Source: JABCPE02 sp963506915 (GTDB lineage Bacteria > Bacteroidota > Bacteroidia > Flavobacteriales > Weeksellaceae). From it: 64,000 bases of DNA. Shown here piece by piece: positions 7,613 to 16,191 of the stretch (positions within the stretch are counted from its first letter, which is position 1; each line of letters begins with the position of its first letter). Location of the stretch: the NCBI GenBank assembly GCA_963506915.1, contig CAUORE010000004.1, forward strand, positions 1 to 64,000. The letters are read 5' to 3'. The position numbers and the translations under genes were made by a program. The notes below the pieces were generated by a model. It did no database searches, was not told the origin of the DNA, and saw only the letters and a program-made list of their open reading frames with translations.

Positions 7613-8227
7613 TTAGAAAAACTTCCAAAAATTATCATCATAAGGTTTTGTGAATTTTTTATAGCAAGATTTAGAAACCACAGTCACAGAAACCGTTACG
7701 ATTTGGTTGTCCTTAGAATAGCTGAATTGTGGTGCTTTTTCTGTAGAATATTGTTTCTGTCCATTCTTATAAAGCACCTCCCAAGTATAGCTGAAATCTT
7801 TACTGGAATTACTAAAAAATCCTAATCTGTCATTGGATATTTTTCTAGTTTCGTAGTTGGTCACATCTATATCGCAATCTCCTTTTTTAGCAGGTTCAGC
7901 TGGAGTTTCTTCCAAATTTTCCTTAGCAAGAATGCCTATATCTTTGCTGCATTTCGTGATATTTCCGTTTTCAGAAATATACTGCACAGACAATGTGGAA
8001 TTTCCTGCATTTACGGGCATGATTTCTACAGAATCCAGCCTGTTATCGCTTTCTACTAGGATTCCGCCTTCAGATGTCCATCGGTAGCATTCTTTGCACT
8101 GGGCATCTTTTTTTATGCTATAACTGCTTTTTTCTCCTACTACTAATGAGGATTTTCCTGTGATTTCGCATTGAGCAAAACCTAAAGTTGAAACTAAAAT
8201 TAAAAATAATTGACTAAACTTCTTCAT
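7613..8227 (-). CDS. secreted protein of unknown function with Ig/PKD-like regions
   Basis: A 204-residue predicted exported protein. MKKFSQLFLILVSTLGFAQ is a typical flavobacterial signal peptide with cleavage after the AQ. The mature part contains several cysteines (CEITG, CKECYRW, CSKD, GDCDID, KSCYKK) and two beta-rich stretches: GNSTLSVQYISENGNI and SYTWEVLYKNGQ followed by NQIVTVSVTVVSK. They look like Ig/PKD-type sandwiches, with disulfides likely in the periplasm or outside the cell. There is no sorting tail. The function is unknown. Confidence 0.65.
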   Translation of the reverse strand: MKKFSQLFLILVSTLGFAQCEITGKSSLVVGEKSSYSIKKDAQCKECYRWTSEGGILVESDNRLDSVEIMPVNAGNSTLSVQYISENGNITKCSKDIGILAKENLEETPAEPAKKGDCDIDVTNYETRKISNDRLGFFSNSSKDFSYTWEVLYKNGQKQYSTEKAPQFSYSKDNQIVTVSVTVVSKSCYKKFTKPYDDNFWKFF

Positions 8228-8266
8228 AATTTAAAAATTTAATTTGAACGAGGAGTGATGAAAAAA

Positions 8267-9862
8267 TCATTCCAAAACCCAATTTTCCACGATTTCCCAT
8301 AATTTTCTTACCTCCAGTTTCTTTTCGAAAACAAAGGCTTCTTCAGCGAATTTTTGCTCAGAGAAATTGGCTTTATCCCAGTATTTGTTACCATTATCAT
8401 CCACTAAAATTCGGGCGTAATAAATAGCTGGGTCAAGGCTCGTAAAACGGATTTCGTTCTTATTTGTATATTGAGAATATTTTACATTTCCTTCACTATC
8501 AATTAGTTGTATCCAAAAATAAGACTTCGGCTGATTCGTTAGTTTTAGGGTTAAACTTCCGTAATTTTCGGCTTTATCAGCTTCAAAATTGAAAATATAA
8601 GCCTTTGGATTTTGGAAATAATGTCCTTGAACACTTCCTTTTGGAATGCTGAGTGAGTATTTTTTTCCAGTTTTAAAGTCTGATGAAATGATGATTTCCT
8701 TTGGATTTTTTTCAGAAATTCTTGCCTCAAATTTTTGGCTGATGCTGTCACTTTTCAGCGCCCACAGAGCAGGATTTATCTCTTTCAAAGCCATATCAGC
8801 AGTAATGACAAAATCCTTTTCAGGAGGAAGCTGTCCGCCTTTGTTATTGGCCAAGGTCAGTTCATCTTTTTCGTTGGTTTTATAGGAAACAGAAATAGTA
8901 TCTTCCTTACCATCAGCATTATAGCTTATTTTTAGCGGTGTGAGAGTTCTATTATTTAGGGCGTTTTGTTTCCCTACCCATACCATCACAGAATCAGATT
9001 TTTCGGCGTGAGTTACTTGATAATCAGTGAGTTCACTGCTGATACTTTTTATATCTACTTTCTTTGGATTTCCTTCGAAAACCATCAGCATTCCTCCGCT
9101 CACAGGCGTAGTTTCTTTGTATCTGATGTTTTTTTCAGAAGGGTAGATTTTCATTTTCAGCCCTGATAAATTCTGGCTTAAATCTATTTTTTCCTTTAAG
9201 AAACCAACTTTTTCTTTACCTGCATCATACACAGAGTTTTCGTTTTCATCTTCAAAAGCGATGATGCTGTATTTCCCTTTACTCAGATAGTTTAGCTCAA
9301 AATAGCCGTCTTCATCGGCTTTTGCGATGTAGTTTGGTTTTTGTTTGAAATCAGCACTATCCGCATAGAGTCCTACTACAATTCCGTGTTTAGAGGGTTT
9401 TTCTGGGATGAGCAAGGCATCGGTTATAGTTCCGCTGATATATAGGTTGTCAAGCTCCTTTCCTGTAGAAAAAGCAAAATTGAAATAAGGCAGCACATTT
9501 CCCTCATTATTATCTACGATGGCATTTCCAAAGTTAAAATTATAAGTCGTGTTTTCCTGCAAATCTTCATCCCATGTTATGGAAATGTATTTGTTTGCAA
9601 GGTTAGAAGGAATGATTTTTTTTATCTTTTTAATCGGTGGCGAAATGATGAGATTTTTATTCGCATCCTTTAAGTTAATATATTCATCAAAATACAGCCG
9701 AAGTTCCCTAGTGCTGGTGGGAACATTTACTCTGCTCGTATCTATATTGGATTTCAGGAACTTAGGTGGAGTGGTGTCTTTCGCACCGCCTTCGGGAGAG
9801 CCTACTCTTGCGCAGGCACTCAGAAGAACTATAAAAATAGCAACAAAGAAAATCTTTTTCAT
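8267..9862 (-). CDS. Ig-like domain lipoprotein
   Basis: A 531-residue lipoprotein: signal MKKIFFVAIFIVLLSAC with lipobox LSAC (Cys17), then the hallmark GSPEGGAKDTTPP that begins a bacterial Ig-like (Big_5/SbsA) domain at about 30-135, ending YFNFAFSTG. A second beta-rich domain (about 140-225, ISGTITDALL to IAFEDENENSVYDAGKEKVGF) resembles SpaA/prealbumin-like folds. A similar segment recurs at the C terminus (about 455-515, ARILVDDNGNKYWD). Such lipoproteins are common in Flavobacteriia and are probably envelope or surface proteins. The function is unknown. It is preceded by a serine hydrolase lipoprotein gene only 24 bp away, suggesting co-transcription. Confidence 0.8.
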   Translation of the reverse strand: MKKIFFVAIFIVLLSACARVGSPEGGAKDTTPPKFLKSNIDTSRVNVPTSTRELRLYFDEYINLKDANKNLIISPPIKKIKKIIPSNLANKYISITWDEDLQENTTYNFNFGNAIVDNNEGNVLPYFNFAFSTGKELDNLYISGTITDALLIPEKPSKHGIVVGLYADSADFKQKPNYIAKADEDGYFELNYLSKGKYSIIAFEDENENSVYDAGKEKVGFLKEKIDLSQNLSGLKMKIYPSEKNIRYKETTPVSGGMLMVFEGNPKKVDIKSISSELTDYQVTHAEKSDSVMVWVGKQNALNNRTLTPLKISYNADGKEDTISVSYKTNEKDELTLANNKGGQLPPEKDFVITADMALKEINPALWALKSDSISQKFEARISEKNPKEIIISSDFKTGKKYSLSIPKGSVQGHYFQNPKAYIFNFEADKAENYGSLTLKLTNQPKSYFWIQLIDSEGNVKYSQYTNKNEIRFTSLDPAIYYARILVDDNGNKYWDKANFSEQKFAEEAFVFEKKLEVRKLWEIVENWVLE

Positions 9863-9886
9863 GAAACAAAAATAAGTTTTTTAAAT

Positions 9887-11251
9887 TTAATCTTCCTCCT
9901 CTGTAGATTCTGAAGTTTTCTGTATGGTTTCCTCTCTTTTTGTCGCTTTTAGGCTGTCTGCGGAGGTTTTCTTTGGTTTCTTTTTTGGAGTTTTTGCCCT
10001 TTCGGTATCTTCCGCAAAAACTTCTGTGGAATCAGCAGTTTCGGCATCTGGATTTATCACTTTATCAATTTCAAAAGGAAAATCTTCAAAGAGTGTGGAA
10101 AGAAGCATGGTTCCGTATATTTTTCTAGAATACTTGTTGCTTAGGGCGATGATGGTGGTTTGGGAATCTCTCAGATGGATGAAAACCGTGTTAGAGCCAT
10201 GCCACCAGCCGTTGTGATAGGTCAGTTTTTTCCCTTCATCAAATACTTTTAGCCTAAATCCAAGACCGTAGTTGTTCACGCCTTTTTTCTCATTGCTGTA
10301 TGGCTCAAAAACTTTTTCCATTAGTTCTTTTGGAAGAAAATCCTTTGAAAACATTGCTTTTGAAAAATTAAACAAATCGCGTGGAGTGGTGTAGATATTT
10401 TTATCTCCGTAAATCAAATCGTATTCGTTTAAAGGATAAAGTCTGGTGCTTCTTTGGTAAAAAGACTGCGAAGCAGAATTTATGTGTTTCTCTTCAAAAA
10501 CAAAAGTATTTTTCATTTTTAAAGGCGCGAAAACCATTTCTCTTATCGCTTTTGGATAGGTTTTTCCAGTGATTTTTTCAATGATAAGCGCCAGAATAGC
10601 GTAGTTGAAATTATTATACATAAAACCTGTATCGGTCTGTCTGGCAAGTTCTGGTTTGTGTTTCGCAACAAGGTCAAAAATTTCTTGATTGGTAAAGAAT
10701 TTATTTTTAGGCTTTATATCATTTTCTTCCAAGAAATGCTCGTATTTAGGAAGTCCGCTGCGGTGGGTGAGCAGGTGCTGAATCGTTACATCAGCATACG
10801 GAAAATTCGGAAAAATGGATTTTACTTTTTGCTCAAGGCTGATTTTTTTCGCTTCCACTAATTTTAAAACTGCCATAGCCGTGATGGGTTTGCTTATAGA
10901 AGCCAGATGGAGCGGAGTGTCTTTGTTAATCGGCATTTGGTTGTTCTCCCTGCCGAAACCTTTGTATTTTTCTAAAAGAATATTATCTCCATGTGCTACC
11001 AAAACTCCACCGCTCATATCGGTGCTGTTCCAAATGTTTTCATAATATTGGTTAAGGGAATTTACGATTTTCTGCTGGTTTTCCAGTTTTAATTTTTCTC
11101 CTTTGAAGACATTATCTACATCTACATTGCCGAAATTAGGAAGATTTGAAGCTGAATAATATCCATTGCTGGTTGTTGTGGATTCTTTTTTTGAGCATGA
11201 AAAAAATAGAAAAAATGTAAGAAATCCTATGTGAGATAGATTTATTTTCAT
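9887..11251 (-). CDS. serine hydrolase lipoprotein (class C beta-lactamase / PBP fold)
   Basis: About 454 residues from the ATG at 11251; a TTG eight codons earlier is less likely. The signal MKINLSHIGFLTFFLFFSC has Cys19 as lipidation site. The catalytic motifs of the beta-lactamase/D-alanyl peptidase superfamily are present: SISK (Ser118 nucleophile, Lys121), YNN (Tyr212) and HNG (346-348) in place of KTG, as in esterase or peptidase members. A Lys/Thr/Glu-rich tail (about 405-454) is probably unstructured. It could act on peptidoglycan peptides, D-amino-acid peptides or esters in the periplasm; the substrate cannot be read from the sequence. Confidence 0.82.
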   Translation of the reverse strand: MKINLSHIGFLTFFLFFSCSKKESTTTSNGYYSASNLPNFGNVDVDNVFKGEKLKLENQQKIVNSLNQYYENIWNSTDMSGGVLVAHGDNILLEKYKGFGRENNQMPINKDTPLHLASISKPITAMAVLKLVEAKKISLEQKVKSIFPNFPYADVTIQHLLTHRSGLPKYEHFLEENDIKPKNKFFTNQEIFDLVAKHKPELARQTDTGFMYNNFNYAILALIIEKITGKTYPKAIREMVFAPLKMKNTFVFEEKHINSASQSFYQRSTRLYPLNEYDLIYGDKNIYTTPRDLFNFSKAMFSKDFLPKELMEKVFEPYSNEKKGVNNYGLGFRLKVFDEGKKLTYHNGWWHGSNTVFIHLRDSQTTIIALSNKYSRKIYGTMLLSTLFEDFPFEIDKVINPDAETADSTEVFAEDTERAKTPKKKPKKTSADSLKATKREETIQKTSESTEEED

Positions 11252-11334
11252 CTTTGTTTTGAAATTTTCGCGCAAAATAGGATAAAAACAAGAAAAATGA
11301 ATAATAATTATCGTTAAATCTATGTTAAATGATA

Positions 11335-12270
11335 CTAATTTTCAGCAGTGAAAGCCAATATTTTATCCACAATGACTTGGGCTAATTTTATTTTGCTTTC
11401 GTGAGTCCAGCCTGCGATGTGCGGCGTTATGATGGCTTTTTCTGAATTTAGAAGATATTCTAAATCCTCGTTTTTCGTTTCCAGATTCTCAAAAGAAGTT
11501 TTTTCGTATTCCAAAACATCCAGACAAGCGCCTTTTATTTTACCAGATTTCAAAGCATTTACCAACGCAGAGGTTTTTAGATTTTTGCCTCTTGCAGTAT
11601 TGATGAAGTAGAAATTTTTCTTCATTTTGGAGATAAATTCCTCATCTATCATGTAGAGTGTATCCTCTGTAAGTGGCGTGTGAAGGCTGAGGATATCGGC
11701 GTTTTCTTGTAATTCTTGAAGGCTTACCTGCGTGGCAAATTCATCGGAAAGATTAGATTTGATATCGTAAAAAATAGTTTTACAGCCAAATCCCAAAAGT
11801 CTTTTGGCTACGGCTTTTCCCATGTTTCCGTAACCAATGATTCCGAAAGTTTTACCCAAAATTTCTTCTCCTCGGTTTTCTTCTCTGAGCCAAATTCCCT
11901 TTTTGACTTCATTAGAGGAAATAAAAAGGCGGTTCATTAGCACTAGAAGTGCTCCTATAACATGCTCTGCCACAGCATCTTTGTTTCCTTCGGGAGAGTT
12001 GATGAGCTTTATGCCGAGTTCTTGGGCTTTGGTGATGTCTATATTTTCCATTCCAGCGCCTACTCGTGCGATGAATTTTAGATTTTTTGCTTTTTCTAAA
12101 AAATGAGCATCCAGTGGAATTCGGCTTCGAATGATGATGCCTTCATAAAGATGGATTTTCTCCAAAACCTGCTCGTAGCTCGATGAAAAATCCTCTTCCA
12201 AAACAAATCCTTTTTCAGAGAGTTGTTCTGTGATGAGTGGATGATTTTTATCTAAAAGCAGGATTTTCAT
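11335..12270 (-). CDS. D-2-hydroxyacid dehydrogenase, phosphoglycerate dehydrogenase-like
   Basis: A 311-residue NAD-dependent D-isomer 2-hydroxyacid dehydrogenase. The nucleotide-binding motif GYGNMG is at 146-151. The catalytic residues are Arg227 (NTARG), Glu254 (LDVLE) and His284 (TPHIAGW). The N-terminal RVGAGMENID and INSPEGNKDAVAEH blocks resemble 3-phosphoglycerate dehydrogenase. There is no C-terminal ACT domain, so it is a short SerA-type enzyme. Oxidation of 3-phosphoglycerate for serine synthesis is plausible but other 2-hydroxyacids are possible. Its ATG directly abuts the stop codon of the upstream HU/CCDC81-like gene, implying translational coupling. Confidence 0.85.
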   Translation of the reverse strand: MKILLLDKNHPLITEQLSEKGFVLEEDFSSSYEQVLEKIHLYEGIIIRSRIPLDAHFLEKAKNLKFIARVGAGMENIDITKAQELGIKLINSPEGNKDAVAEHVIGALLVLMNRLFISSNEVKKGIWLREENRGEEILGKTFGIIGYGNMGKAVAKRLLGFGCKTIFYDIKSNLSDEFATQVSLQELQENADILSLHTPLTEDTLYMIDEEFISKMKKNFYFINTARGKNLKTSALVNALKSGKIKGACLDVLEYEKTSFENLETKNEDLEYLLNSEKAIITPHIAGWTHESKIKLAQVIVDKILAFTAEN

Positions 12271-12972
12271 TTAGTATTCTATTTGTACACTGTCAATCGT
12301 TATAGAATCTGCTGTGGAAGGTGATACAGCTTGTGGAATTTCAGTTTGTACGGATTGGATAGAGTCTTGTTTTGCACTATTATCAGTAGATTTATCGGAT
12401 TTTCCGTAATTATAATATAGAAATACAAGTCCAGCAACAGCAAGAACAATGAATAATAATACCCACCAAATACCATTGTTTGATTTTTCTTGTTTTTGTG
12501 GTTCTGTTTTTGTGGTTTCTTGCTTTTGGGTCGGTTCTTCTTTAACAGTTGATGCAGGAGAAATTTCAGATAAATTAACTTCTTCCAGCCCAAAAAACTC
12601 CATAGATTGTGGGATTTTAGTTTCTTCCCGTATGATATCTATTTCTTTAAGGGAAAGCTCTCCGAGGTATTTAAGATTTAATTTTTTTTGGAGCATGAGC
12701 AGTCTTATCCATTCACGCACAGTATCTCTTATTTCAGATTGTATAATGAATAGATTCTCACCCGTTTTTTCTGCTATATAATGGGCAAGGCTGGAATCAA
12801 AGACAGTTGTATTGTCTTCAAAATAGATATGCTCACTTGGAGGGAGAATTTTAGAAGATTCTGCATCCACGACAGCATGTTCTTTTTCAAGTCTAAAAAT
12901 CCCAAAATCAGGAACTTCTACCCTTGGTTTTTGCTCCTGTAAATAACTGTATATGTAAAAAGCTAAATCCAT
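12271..12972 (-). CDS. membrane-anchored HU/CCDC81-like domain protein
   Basis: A 233-residue protein. The N-terminal MDLAFYIYSYLQEQKPRVEVPDFGIFRLEKE at 1-31 and the following NTTVFDSSLAHYIAEKTG to LKYLGELSLKE (about 54-110) match the paired HU-like, CCDC81-type domains that Bacteroidota carry at the start of envelope proteins. A Gln/Lys/Glu-rich linker and one transmembrane helix (167-187, GIWWVLLFIVLAVAG) follow, then a Ser/Asp-rich tail of about 40 residues. In many relatives a SPOR domain follows the helix; here the tail is short and lacks one. The DNA-binding-like part would be cytoplasmic and the tail periplasmic. It is coupled to the 2-hydroxyacid dehydrogenase with no gap. Confidence 0.7.
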   Translation of the reverse strand: MDLAFYIYSYLQEQKPRVEVPDFGIFRLEKEHAVVDAESSKILPPSEHIYFEDNTTVFDSSLAHYIAEKTGENLFIIQSEIRDTVREWIRLLMLQKKLNLKYLGELSLKEIDIIREETKIPQSMEFFGLEEVNLSEISPASTVKEEPTQKQETTKTEPQKQEKSNNGIWWVLLFIVLAVAGLVFLYYNYGKSDKSTDNSAKQDSIQSVQTEIPQAVSPSTADSITIDSVQIEY

Positions 12973-13100
12973 ACTAGATGCAAATTTAGGAAAAATTAAG
13001 ATAACTTTATCAAAAATTTAATATTTAGTTTATTTAAAATGATGAATTTCGGATATTTTTAACAAAACATCAAAAAAATAACAAAAAAAACATAAAAACA

Positions 13101-13132
13101 TTTGGTTGTTTAAAAAATATTTAACACCTTTG
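13101..13132 (+). promoter_or_regulatory. promoter region of the susC gene
   Basis: TTTGGTTG (13101-13108) and CACCTTTG (13125-13132) are spaced like a flavobacterial -33/-7 pair, with one deviation from TAnnTTTG. The ATG is 28 bp further on. The rest of the 187-bp gap is A/T-rich with no other signal. Confidence 0.4.
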
Positions 13133-13159
13133 CTCAATGGTTATTAAATTTTGTTAAAA

Positions 13160-16100
13160 ATGAATGTGAAATTGAAAGTTCTAACAGCTGGTGTATTGTT
13201 TTTCACAGGACAAGCATTAGTTGCACAAGAAGTTAAGAAGGATACTGCTTCTGGAAAAGAAAAAGAAATAGATGAGGTAGTTTTGGTTGGGTATACTAGA
13301 GTAAAAAAGAATGATTATGTAGGTACAGCAGCCAAAGTGAATATGAAGTCTATTGAAAACAAAAATGTTTCAACCGTTTCACAAGCATTAGCAGGAGAAT
13401 CTGCGGGGGTTAGGGTTATTAATAGCTCTGGGCAGCCTGGTAGTGAGCCTACTGTTAGAATTAGAGGGTTTGGTTCTGTTAATGGAAATAGAGATCCTTT
13501 GTATGTTGTAGATGGAATGCCTTTTTCTGGTAATGTTTCATCTATTAACCCAGAGGATATTCAGGATATGGTTGTTCTTAAAGATGCAACAGCCACGGCT
13601 ATTTATGGAGCTAGAGGAGCAAATGGTGTTGTTGTTATCACAACAAAATCAGGAAGAGGAGCTAAAGATTATATACAATTAGAATCTAAAGTGGGGATAA
13701 ATACAAGGTTGTTACCTATGTATGATGTTATTTCCTCTCCGGAAGAATTTATATCACTAGCATGGTCTGCATTGTACCACCAAGGTTTGGCTAACGGTAA
13801 TGCAAACCCTTCTCAATATGCAAATAATAATTTATTTGGGAATAATGGTATAGATCCTCGATATAATATGTGGAATTCGACAGGTGCGAATTTGATAGAT
13901 CCTGCAACTGGACAAGTAAGAGAAGGTGTAACTAGAAAATATACGCCTGAAAACTGGGCTGAAAGAGCATTTAAAGAAGGAGTTAGAACTGAACATAATT
14001 TGAGTTTAGGAGGAGGTACTGCAAGAGCCAATTACTATGCTGGGATAGGATATTTGAAAGATGAAGGATATTCAATTAACACAGGATATGAAAGATATAC
14101 AGGTAGATTGAATGCAGGATTTAAACCTAAATCTTGGTTGTCAGGAACATTTAATTTAGGGTATGCGTATGCAAAAACTCGTAATAATGGGCAAACAGGA
14201 GACTCTAGTAATGTGTTTTGGTATACAGATAATATTCCATCAATATATCCATTGTATTTAAGAGACAATAATGGTAATTTAGTTTCTGATCCTTACTTTG
14301 GAGGTTATCAATATGATTATGGTATAGGAAGAGGTTTTGGTGCGTTAACAAATGGTGTAGCGGATGCTGTTTATAATAAGAGAAACTCTGATAGACATGA
14401 GGTTAATGCTAACTTTTTCCTTAAAGCAGATTTATTCAAAGGGTTAAGTTTCGAAACAAGAATAGGGGGACAATATTATAATAATAGTGTAGATGATCTT
14501 AGAAACCCATATTATGGAGGTTCTGTAGGGGTGAAAGGAGCTATATATAAAAATAAATATGAAATGTTTACATGGAATTTCTTACAAATGTTAAGATATA
14601 GTAAGAAATTTGGTGATCATAATATAGATGCTTTTGCAGCACACGAATCAACAAAATGGGATTATAAAGCTCTTGCTGCAGGAAAAACAGGACTTGTAAC
14701 TCCTAGTATTCCAGAACTTAATAATGCGATAACTTCAGAAGTGCCAGAATCTTATGTGAATAACTATGCATTAGAAAGTTATTTTGGTCAGGTTAATTAT
14801 GATTTTATGGGTAAATACCTTCTTTCTGCATCTATCAGAAGAGATGGTTCTTCTAGATTCTTAAGAAAGAAATGGGATGTGTTCCCTTCTGTAGGTTTAG
14901 GATGGGTTGTATCTAGAGAGAATTTCCTTAAAGATTCAAAAATTGTAAATAACCTGAAATTAAAGGCTAGTTATGGTTTCGTGGGAGACCAAGCGGGGGT
15001 AGGATATTATCCTGGTTATAATGTTTATAATACAGGGAACTTCATGGGACAGATAGGAACACCTTTTGATAGAGGAGGATATCCTGATTTGACATGGGAA
15101 AAAGCTAAGATGTTCCAAACAGGGGTTGATTTTACATTGTTTAATAGAAGATTGGAAGGGAATGTAGATTACTATAGAAAACTGACAGATCAGTTGATAT
15201 TTGATAAAAGATTACCACCATCTACAGGAAATGCAATTTTCAAAGATAATGATGGACAACTTTTAAATCAAGGACTTGAATTTAGTTTGGTTGGACATAT
15301 CATTAAAAAAGATGACTTCTTCCTTGACCTAGGAATAAATGGAGAACTTCCAAAGAGTAAACTTACTAGAATGCCTTATGATGCTTCTTTAGGTAGAAGA
15401 AAGATAATAGATGTATCAGAAGGTGGAATAGGTAGAGCAGAAGGATATTCTATTTATGATTATTACATGCCAGAGTGGGCAGGAGTAAATTCTGCTACGG
15501 GAGCAGCGCAGTGGTACATGAATTATGTAGATACTAATAATAATGGAGTATATGATGATGGAGTTGATACAGCAATTAAATCTTTATATGAGTATCAAAC
15601 ACTTAATCCTGGAGTTACTGTGAGTGAGGCTGTTACTGAATCTTTTTCTAAAGCGACAAGTAGGTTTGTAGGTAAGTCAGCTATTCCAGATGTGAGAGGA
15701 GCAGTGAACTTAAGCATAGGTTATAAAGGATTTGCTTTAGGAGCACAGATGCTTTATAGTATAGGAGGGTATGCTTATGATTCTAATTATGCTGGCTTAA
15801 TGCACAATAGTAAAGTAGGAAGTAATAACTGGCATGCAGATATACGAAACAGATGGCAGAATCCAGGGGATATCACAGATGTTCCAAGGCTTACTTCAGG
15901 TAGAACAGGAGATACAAATTACAACTCTAGATCTACAAGATTTTTGACTAAAGCAGACTATTTTATTTTGAATAACATAAACCTTAGTTATACTTTTTCT
16001 CAAGATCTTCTTAGAGATACAGGTATAACAGGTTTATCGATAACTTTATCTGCGGATAACCTTTGGTTAGCGTCAAAAAGAAAAGGATTTAATCCTTCTG

Positions 16101-16180
16101 TGTCTGAAACAGGGCAAGGAAGTGTTTATAGATATTCACCATTGACTAATTTTACAGTGGGAGTAAAAGTTAAATTTTAA
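13160..16180 (+). CDS. SusC/RagA-family TonB-dependent outer-membrane transporter
   Basis: About 1006 residues from the ATG at 13160 (MNVKLKVLTAGVLFFTGQALVAQ signal peptide); a TTG three codons earlier is not needed. The plug domain follows directly: EVVLVGYTRVKK, VSQALAGESAGVRVI, VRIRGFGSVNGNRDPLYVVDG and ATAIYGARGANGVVVITTK are SusC hallmarks. The rest is a 22-stranded beta-barrel ending in an aromatic-flanked strand (NFTVGVKVKF). It lacks the N-terminal carboxypeptidase-like domain found in many SusC proteins. It should import an oligomeric nutrient together with the SusD lipoprotein encoded 11 bp downstream. No glycosidase, peptidase or sigma/anti-sigma pair lies next to it, so the substrate is unknown. 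Confidence 0.93.
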   Translation: MNVKLKVLTAGVLFFTGQALVAQEVKKDTASGKEKEIDEVVLVGYTRVKKNDYVGTAAKVNMKSIENKNVSTVSQALAGESAGVRVINSSGQPGSEPTVRIRGFGSVNGNRDPLYVVDGMPFSGNVSSINPEDIQDMVVLKDATATAIYGARGANGVVVITTKSGRGAKDYIQLESKVGINTRLLPMYDVISSPEEFISLAWSALYHQGLANGNANPSQYANNNLFGNNGIDPRYNMWNSTGANLIDPATGQVREGVTRKYTPENWAERAFKEGVRTEHNLSLGGGTARANYYAGIGYLKDEGYSINTGYERYTGRLNAGFKPKSWLSGTFNLGYAYAKTRNNGQTGDSSNVFWYTDNIPSIYPLYLRDNNGNLVSDPYFGGYQYDYGIGRGFGALTNGVADAVYNKRNSDRHEVNANFFLKADLFKGLSFETRIGGQYYNNSVDDLRNPYYGGSVGVKGAIYKNKYEMFTWNFLQMLRYSKKFGDHNIDAFAAHESTKWDYKALAAGKTGLVTPSIPELNNAITSEVPESYVNNYALESYFGQVNYDFMGKYLLSASIRRDGSSRFLRKKWDVFPSVGLGWVVSRENFLKDSKIVNNLKLKASYGFVGDQAGVGYYPGYNVYNTGNFMGQIGTPFDRGGYPDLTWEKAKMFQTGVDFTLFNRRLEGNVDYYRKLTDQLIFDKRLPPSTGNAIFKDNDGQLLNQGLEFSLVGHIIKKDDFFLDLGINGELPKSKLTRMPYDASLGRRKIIDVSEGGIGRAEGYSIYDYYMPEWAGVNSATGAAQWYMNYVDTNNNGVYDDGVDTAIKSLYEYQTLNPGVTVSEAVTESFSKATSRFVGKSAIPDVRGAVNLSIGYKGFALGAQMLYSIGGYAYDSNYAGLMHNSKVGSNNWHADIRNRWQNPGDITDVPRLTSGRTGDTNYNSRSTRFLTKADYFILNNINLSYTFSQDLLRDTGITGLSITLSADNLWLASKRKGFNPSVSETGQGSVYRYSPLTNFTVGVKVKF

Positions 16181-16191
16181 TTGAATAAATT

